This document shows positions 7,562 to 13,400 of a stretch of 13,400 bases of DNA, piece by piece. The DNA is from Smittium culicis (taxonomy: Eukaryota; Kickxellomycota; Harpellomycetes; Harpellales; Legeriomycetaceae). The notes under the pieces were generated by a model that was not told the DNA's origin, searched no databases, and was given only the letters and a program-made list of their open reading frames with translations. The position numbers and the translations under genes were made by a program. Positions within the stretch are counted from its first letter, which is position 1. Every line of letters begins with the position of its first letter. The DNA lies in the NCBI GenBank assembly GCA_001970855.1, contig LSSN01003382.1:1-13400 (forward strand). Direction: 5' to 3'.

Positions 7562-9065
7562 TTTACTTTACCGCATAGCTTCTAATATTGTTATTTTACT
7601 GATAAAATTATGCGATAAAAAAATATGTTTATACTACCTTATTATTACAACTTAATTGACATAAAAATGGCCTGTTTCATTTAGAATCCCTCATTTAGTC
7701 TAATAAACATAACCCAAATAAAATTCAAATAATAACCATCAACGAACTATGATGAATATACTATTTAAGAGTACTTCCTCTGAAAATACATTAGCGTGCT
7801 GTAATTTTATTTATGCTCTTATTTTTATGAAAAAATTACATTTTCGCGTTTCTATATGGTAAGAGCACTTTTAGACATATAGAGTTGAAATGTAAAAATT
7901 TCTTATTCATGTACTACCCAATATATATTTCCCACTTTTTTTTTATGCAAAAAAACTTGAAAAATAAAAATTTTTACATAGAAAAATTTAAATCTCTTTT
8001 AATTTCAGCTAGTGATAGTTGTAATTTTAAAATATTCGACCCAATAATTTTAAGCTGCAAAAAATCACTTTTTTTGTTCGAAATCCCCCGATTGTTTTCA
8101 TAAAAATACAATAAAATAGTGCATCAGTTCCTAAAAAAAAAAAAAAAAGTTAACTAATACTATTATAAATTAAATAAAAATCAGCTGAGTTTTTTTTCGA
8201 TTTCAGGCGCAACGACGTATTATTAACCTAATACTATCAAAAAAATAAATAGAATTCAGAATACGATTGCCCTATCTTTTCAATAACATTCTCACCTTTT
8301 TCTAGTCATATTTTATAGGTGAATACAATAACATCAATAATTAATACCTTAAAAATAAGCTTTTTATAGTTAAATGATCCATTTTATATCTAATTGTTCT
8401 ATTTAACCCAGTATAACAACACTAATAATAGTTTTTTACAGTTCGTATAATTTTTTTTATAAAATAATGTTTAAATTAGATTTTAATTTATAAATACCTA
8501 TTTAATTTATAATAATATTTTATGAGAAAAGTACTATAGCCGTGTGCACTTTTTAATTAGCTTAATTTTCAGAAAATATAAGAATAAATCTGCCTATTAT
8601 AGCTTAAAAATTGGTACTAATGTTTATATAAATATCAAAATAATTTTATATTTTTAATTTTTTTGCTCCTATCAATTTAAAAATTAAATATAATAGCAAA
8701 CGCTGCTTAAAATATTTCTCTGAGTGAAAAGTATTTATGGTGAGATTATTTTCGATTTTTGGTCGTTTTTCTATTGAAAATATATATTTTCTAAATGAAA
8801 TCTTTTGTTATAAATTATTTTAATGTTTTGCTTAAACTTGAAAAATAACAAACGAATTAAAAGTTATCTAGATTATAAACGTGATAATTATAACGGGAAT
8901 TTTTGAAAAATATAATTAATATAAAAACAAAAATTACAGTTTTGAAATTGAATAGTAAAGCGATAAATAAACTACCTGTACCAATCAAGAAATATAAGGT
9001 ATATAAAAAATTTTTAATCCCATAAATTAATTTATACGTTCGATCAAAATAAGCCAAGTCTTAAA
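7562..9065. other. A+T-rich stretch, no supported gene
   Basis: The longest open frame is 72 codons on plus at 7885..8103. It is rich in F, K, I and L from T- and A-runs and has no motif, so I do not call it. Near 8180..8204 a T-run and TTTCAG resemble an acceptor, but only 13 open codons follow. Nothing else was found. Confidence 0.5.
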
Positions 9066-9085
9066 AATAATAATAATAATAATAA
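9066..9085. repeat. AAT trinucleotide microsatellite
   Basis: Perfect AAT repeat of about 6.7 units over 20 bases, ending at the C at 9086. Confidence 0.9.
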
Positions 9086-10696
9086 CATAAAGTAATCATG
9101 TAATTTTTTGACAAATAATAAAATATTTTTTCTATTAGCACAATAATAAAGCCTAAATTTGAAATTTTAATGAGAAAATAAGTTATAAAAAATTAGAAAA
9201 TTTGTTTTAATGCCGTCGAAAATAAAATGTGTTAAATGGGAAATTCTGAGTAAATGAAAATTTTTATTATATATTGAGTTAATATGTATAAATCTGAATA
9301 AGAAGAAATTACCCAATATAAAAATCTAACACCTTTTTAAAAAAATTATGATAAAATAAATATATATTATCTTACGATTCATCCAATAATTTTATCAATA
9401 TTATAATTATCATGAATATATTTTTAGATTAAAGAAAACTGCTCTGTTCTTTCAGAATCTCGCATAAATATATACATATAAGTTTTAGCTACTGCGGTCA
9501 AATTCTTCGATGCTTTTGAGCGTATGCTCATAGGGTTCATGCTGATATAGGATATATTTTTGGTTAGAGTTTGATTTAAATTTAACACAATAATAAAGAG
9601 TTTAAAAAATGGTATAAAATTTTTATTTGATTATATAAAGCTACGATTTTATTTATAGTAAGTTGACAAAAAAAAGTAAAATTTTAAATTAAATACTAAA
9701 TTTTCCATTTTAGCCTTGTTTCTATTTTCCCTTTAACTTTTCGTATTTTTTGATGATGTTTCTTTGTCGTTTTGTGGCGATTTTTATACCTTTCTGATTT
9801 CATATCAAATTTTATGACATGGATTTTGCTATAATTCTCATTATAAATTTAACATATTAAAACAGTAATTATTGGGTCATTAAACTGTCATATTTAGTTT
9901 GACATCATTATTATATTAAATCAGGATAAATTTTAAAAAGTGATTTTCAGAAAATAAAAGAAAAATTAGAAGCAATGAATATAATCACAAATAGAATTCT
10001 TTTTGCGGTTCAAAACTTCCACATATATACGCTTATTTGATAATATGGAGTCTAAAAAGTGCCTATTATTTGTTTTCGCTGTGTTACTAGTGATTTTTTG
10101 TATTTTTATAGTTTTTTTCGGTAATTTTTCTTCTATATAAATCAGGATTTGGATCTTTAAATTTAATTCAAAATCAACACATAGATAGTTTTAGATAATA
10201 TATTCATATATTTTATATTGTTATTATATTATTAAAGTAATATCAGTTTTATTAAATTCATTTAAAATCAGTCTATAGTTATTTATAAAACGAATTTAAT
10301 CTTTTGATTTTGATAAATATTCAATATATATATTCATGTATATAATATGTTGTTTTAAAATGTGAATATAATGAGTATATACTACAATTTATTAGGTTAA
10401 TTTTTGTCACCCACTTTGCGATATCATAATTGAATTTAATCTCTGATAAAAAGAAAACTACTATTAGTGGGTTAATTAACTTTTTTCGAGGGCTATTGAT
10501 ATGATATTTTTATTGGATAAAAATGGAATACTATAATAATAGGTGAATAAATGGATTAAATTGGTGATATAATAATTATATTAAAATTCATATTGAATAA
10601 TATGAGTTTATGAATAGTTTTTTATCTTTAAATCTACTTATTTCTATTAAAAAACTTCCAAATGTTCTTTATTCGCAGTATATTTTTACAATTATT
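9086..10696. other. A+T-rich stretch, no supported gene
   Basis: No coding frame or RNA gene that I can defend. Around 9480..9545 G+C is slightly raised, and 9480..9509 resembles the hairpin sequence at 3454..3483. Confidence 0.5.
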
Positions 10697-10827
10697 GAAT
10701 AAAGATGTTTATAAATCCTTAAATTTCAAATAAAGATGCTTATAAATCCTTAAATATCAAATAAAGATGTTTATAAATCCTTAAATATCAAATAAAGATG
10801 TTTATAAATCCTTAAATATCAAATAAA
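10697..10827. repeat. 31-bp minisatellite, four copies plus a partial
   Basis: The tandem unit is AAATAAAGATGTTTATAAAT followed by CCTTAAATATC, 31 bp. Copies lie at 10697..10727, 10728..10758, 10759..10789 and 10790..10820, then a partial AAATAAA. Copies 3 and 4 are identical. Copy 2 differs at one base (GCTT for GTTT). Copy 1 differs at its first base (G) and has TTTC for TATC. The unit is not a multiple of three and contains TAA, so it is not coding. There are no unique spacers, so it is not a CRISPR array. Confidence 0.95.
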
Positions 10828-11844
10828 ATTTTGAATTGGTTTAATTAAAAATTTTTTGTATAGATAAAATAAAATTACTGTATTCATCATTTTAATAAAA
10901 ATTCTCTGAAAACTTGTTTGAAAAAATTTTTTAGTTTGATTATTTTTTACATTTCCTTTAATTTTGTTATTACTTTATTTTTTTTAAATATAATACCAAA
11001 TTACTTTGGCGCATATATATTTATGGTGTTAATAATTGTTCTTTAAGAATACTAAATACTATTTATAGTATTTGTTAATTATTAAAGAAAAAATTATCTT
11101 ATTAATATGCATGCTATGGCTATATTACACATTTTTTATTTTTTTAAGCATAAATTTTAGTCAAAGATATTTTGCAAAATATGTTATGTGTAAAAATATT
11201 CCAATAAAGTGTATAAGAGAATAAATATATAATTAAATATTAAAATACTACACTATTCTGTTTCATAATTGTTAAATCACATGGGAAATTTACAAAATTA
11301 GTTATATGTTAAAAAAAATGATATTTCTTATTTTAACTTTGACTTTGGATTTATTCATATTACTTAAGAATATTAATCAAGAAATTATAACTTATATGAA
11401 ATTTTTTTATTATATTTGATATAAATAATAAAAAAAATTAAAGCGATTTTAAATTAGTAAATATAGCAAAAAATATTGTATAAAAAATGACTTAAATTTT
11501 TTTAAAATTTTAAAATTCGTCAGAGAATATAATTTCAGCTAATTTTTTTGATATATATTTAAAATATTGATTTTCTATCAGCACTGTGGTAATATTTATA
11601 GGTTGTAATCATATTTTTCGGATATAAAATAATAAGCGTGTCATCAATTGCTAAACAAAATAAAAAATACTATATAATTAATTTTTATATTCTTATAATA
11701 TTTTGAAGTTCAAGCATTTAATATTTTAAATATCATAAAGTGTCATAAAAATTTTTAAAAATAACACAATATTAACTTAAATATATGTATAGCATAAAAA
11801 CCAATTTTATTTGATATTTCATTCTATTGATTAAAACTATCAAA
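10828..11844. other. A+T-rich stretch with a nested inverted repeat
   Basis: No gene seen. At 11029..11085 two inverted repeats are nested. TTAATAATT (11029..11037) pairs with AATTATTAA (11077..11085). Inside, AAATACTA (11054..11061) pairs with TAGTATTT (11066..11073). Arms made almost only of A and T can arise by chance. Confidence 0.45.
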
Positions 11845-11882
11845 AAATTTTTGCTAAAAATTATAATTTTTAGCAAAAATTT
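11845..11882. repeat. Perfect 38-bp palindrome
   Basis: The 19-bp left arm (11845..11863, AAATTTTTGCTAAAAATTA) is the exact reverse complement of the right arm (11864..11882), with no spacer. The GCT/AGC step in each arm shows that it is not a simple A/T run. It could extrude as a cruciform or fold as a hairpin in RNA. No adjacent gene explains it. Confidence 0.9.
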
Positions 11883-13400
11883 ACTAATATTTAATAGTTA
11901 TATTTCTGGGAATTACCTTTTCTCCGAATAATTTTTCTTAAGTGTTAAATTTAGAATAAGAGTTTTGTTTGGGTTCACAAAAATATGATGCTTTAATGAA
12001 TTTTCTTATTTTCTTTTTATAGAATTTTGTTATATGATAAAAAAAAATATAGGTATAGTATAAATTCTTTTTTAAAATATGAGCATAAAAAAGAAAAAAG
12101 AAATATTTATAATATCGTAGATTAAAGTAAAAATATGGCAAATAAAAAAATTCCTTGGTATTAAAAAATTTCCCAAAATACCAAAAGTTCTTAGTTAAAA
12201 AAATAACTGATAGGTTTTAATTGGTCATTAGTAATATTTAAATCAAAATGACTTATAAATATGGTTTACTTTTCATAGTTTTTTGCGTTTTCTAGAAAAG
12301 GTGGTCTTTCTTTGACATCATTTTTTTCTGCGGCATAAATAAATATAATGCATTTAATATAAATAAACATGTTTCTAGACATGAAAAAATGAATTTAATA
12401 ATTTCCATTAATAAAAAACACATATTTAAAACACTAAAGTTAGGAAATTTTAAAAAGAAAATTAATTAGTGTTAAATAATTAATTGATTAAATAAATAAA
12501 ATATTGAAATAATTTCATAGTACTAGTTATTTTTTGATTTTTAATTTTTTTTTTATTCTCGGATTTTATTAACATAAATAACGTCTAAATTAAAAAATAT
12601 AAAATAGTCTAATAATTTATAAAAGTCCTCTGACGGTCTACTGCCTGCGTACCCTATGGACATTGCCTCAAGTTACTAGTTGATTTAAAACATATATTTC
12701 GCCTTAATAATTATTTTAAATCAAGTTTAAAATATTTAATTTTCTACAAATATGATATTTGATTTATTTTAATCATATTTAAACCAATTCAATATAATAA
12801 TTTACATTAATTAAGATTAGTTAATAATTTAAACTTATAAATATATTCTAGTATAGTTAAAGAAGTCTATTAGCTTAAAAACTAAAAATAAGTATCTTTA
12901 AAGCTAATTATAATAAAAAAGCTTTCAAAATTTATTTATGTGATGCTAATTATAATTTAATAATGGGACGTGCATTATTAAACAAATATAGCTATCTAAA
13001 TTTTATAATTTTAATTTTAACGAATAGTACGCCAATATATTTTTACGGAACTTATCAGCATGATAAACTTTTATAAAAATTAAACTAGTAAAATCTACAA
13101 TCATTGATAATTATTGATGATTTTATAATTGGAATTTGAATCAAAATTCTATTCTATATAAAAAATTAGCAAAGAATAATATTTTATATAAGATAACTTT
13201 TTTCAACTATAGTTATAATTTTAAATTATATTAAATAGAAAATCGTATTCAATTAACTCTTAGAAGTCTAAAAATTTTTGAAAGATTCAATATAATGATA
13301 TGATTACTACTAATAATGAAGTTTTCTAGTTGGTGTTATATTACAATATACCAATGATTCTTATTGTCTCGGAGCTAAATTATTTTAATTGAGCTTAATA
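11883..13400. other. A+T-rich stretch with one isolated G+C-rich island
   Basis: No supported gene. At 12625..12671 about 26 of 46 bases are G or C by my count, in the midst of very A+T-rich DNA. All short frames through it are under about 25 codons. One plus frame reads SSDGLLPAYPMDIASSY and one minus frame GTQAVDRQRTFINY. Neither is recognised. Confidence 0.45.

Noticed and set aside
7885..8103. 72-codon plus-strand ORF
   Set aside because: Its composition follows T- and A-runs (F, K, I, L, N). There is no motif, no raised G+C and no partner exons.
8857..9057. 66-codon minus-strand ORF with hydrophobic runs
   Set aside because: It lies in featureless A+T-rich DNA with no G+C rise. The hydrophobic residues come from T-rich codons, and its length is within chance.
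9750..9797. Possible box C/D snoRNA (TGATGA with CTGA about 45 bases on)
   Set aside because: Box C lacks the purine at its first position, no terminal stem closes, and no C'/D' pair is seen. ATGATGA sites near 375 and 1545 also lack a suitably placed box D.
10697..10827. CRISPR-like array
   Set aside because: The repeats abut with no unique spacers, and the sequence is eukaryotic. It is a minisatellite.
11938..12141. 67-codon minus-strand ORF rich in F, Y and K
   Set aside because: Low-complexity translation of A/T-rich sequence with no coding signature.
1..13400. Bacterial, plastid or mitochondrial origin suggested by very low G+C
   Set aside because: The tRNA is of nuclear type (G73, no CCA, Pol III T-run), and a spliced APC10 gene is specific to eukaryotic nuclei. 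No ribosomal RNA, organelle genes or operon structure are present.

Overview
This is A+T-rich eukaryotic nuclear DNA, roughly four-fifths A+T by eye, with few recognisable genes. Two features fix the domain of life: a cytosolic-type tRNA-Ser(CGA) (432..513) with no encoded CCA and a Pol III T-run, and a spliced gene for the anaphase-promoting complex subunit APC10/DOC1 (5618..6408, minus). The tRNA resembles the fungal form as I remember it, especially the GGGC-TCT-GCCC variable arm and the TTCAAAT T-loop. The intron-rich, diverged APC10 would suit an A+T-rich fungus or another A+T-rich eukaryote with a sparse genome. I cannot name the organism.

Layout: 1..431 is plain A+T-rich flank, followed by the tRNA and its terminator. 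964..1282 holds a weak plus-strand exon-like island ending at a stop followed by AATAAA. 1283..2850 is empty apart from two clear inverted repeats. 2865..3545 is a patchwork of G+C-raised open segments and two hairpins with no identifiable product. 3546..5030 is A+T-rich with one isolated 48-bp G+C-rich island. 5031..5475 holds three exon-like pieces on plus whose splice phases agree, a candidate gene running tail to tail into APC10.

APC10 occupies 5618..6408 on minus, in four exons separated by GT-AG introns of 74, 113 and 160 bp. It has the full DOC-domain landmark set but stops straight after the domain. Beyond its 5' end lie exon-like plus-strand pieces (6574..6814), then a block of about 39% G+C (7010..7380) that contains two adjacent stem-loops and has no assigned identity.

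From 7562 to 13400 I find no gene that I can support. This half holds an AAT microsatellite (9066..9085), a 31-bp minisatellite of four copies (10697..10827), a perfect 38-bp palindrome (11845..11882) and a second isolated G+C-rich island (12625..12671).

The APC10 exons are only 61 to 171 bp long and none stands out by ORF length. They were found through residue patterns, which shows that short exons can hide in this window. The other exon-like islands are therefore listed at low confidence and not dismissed. No functional link between tRNA-Ser and APC10 is implied.
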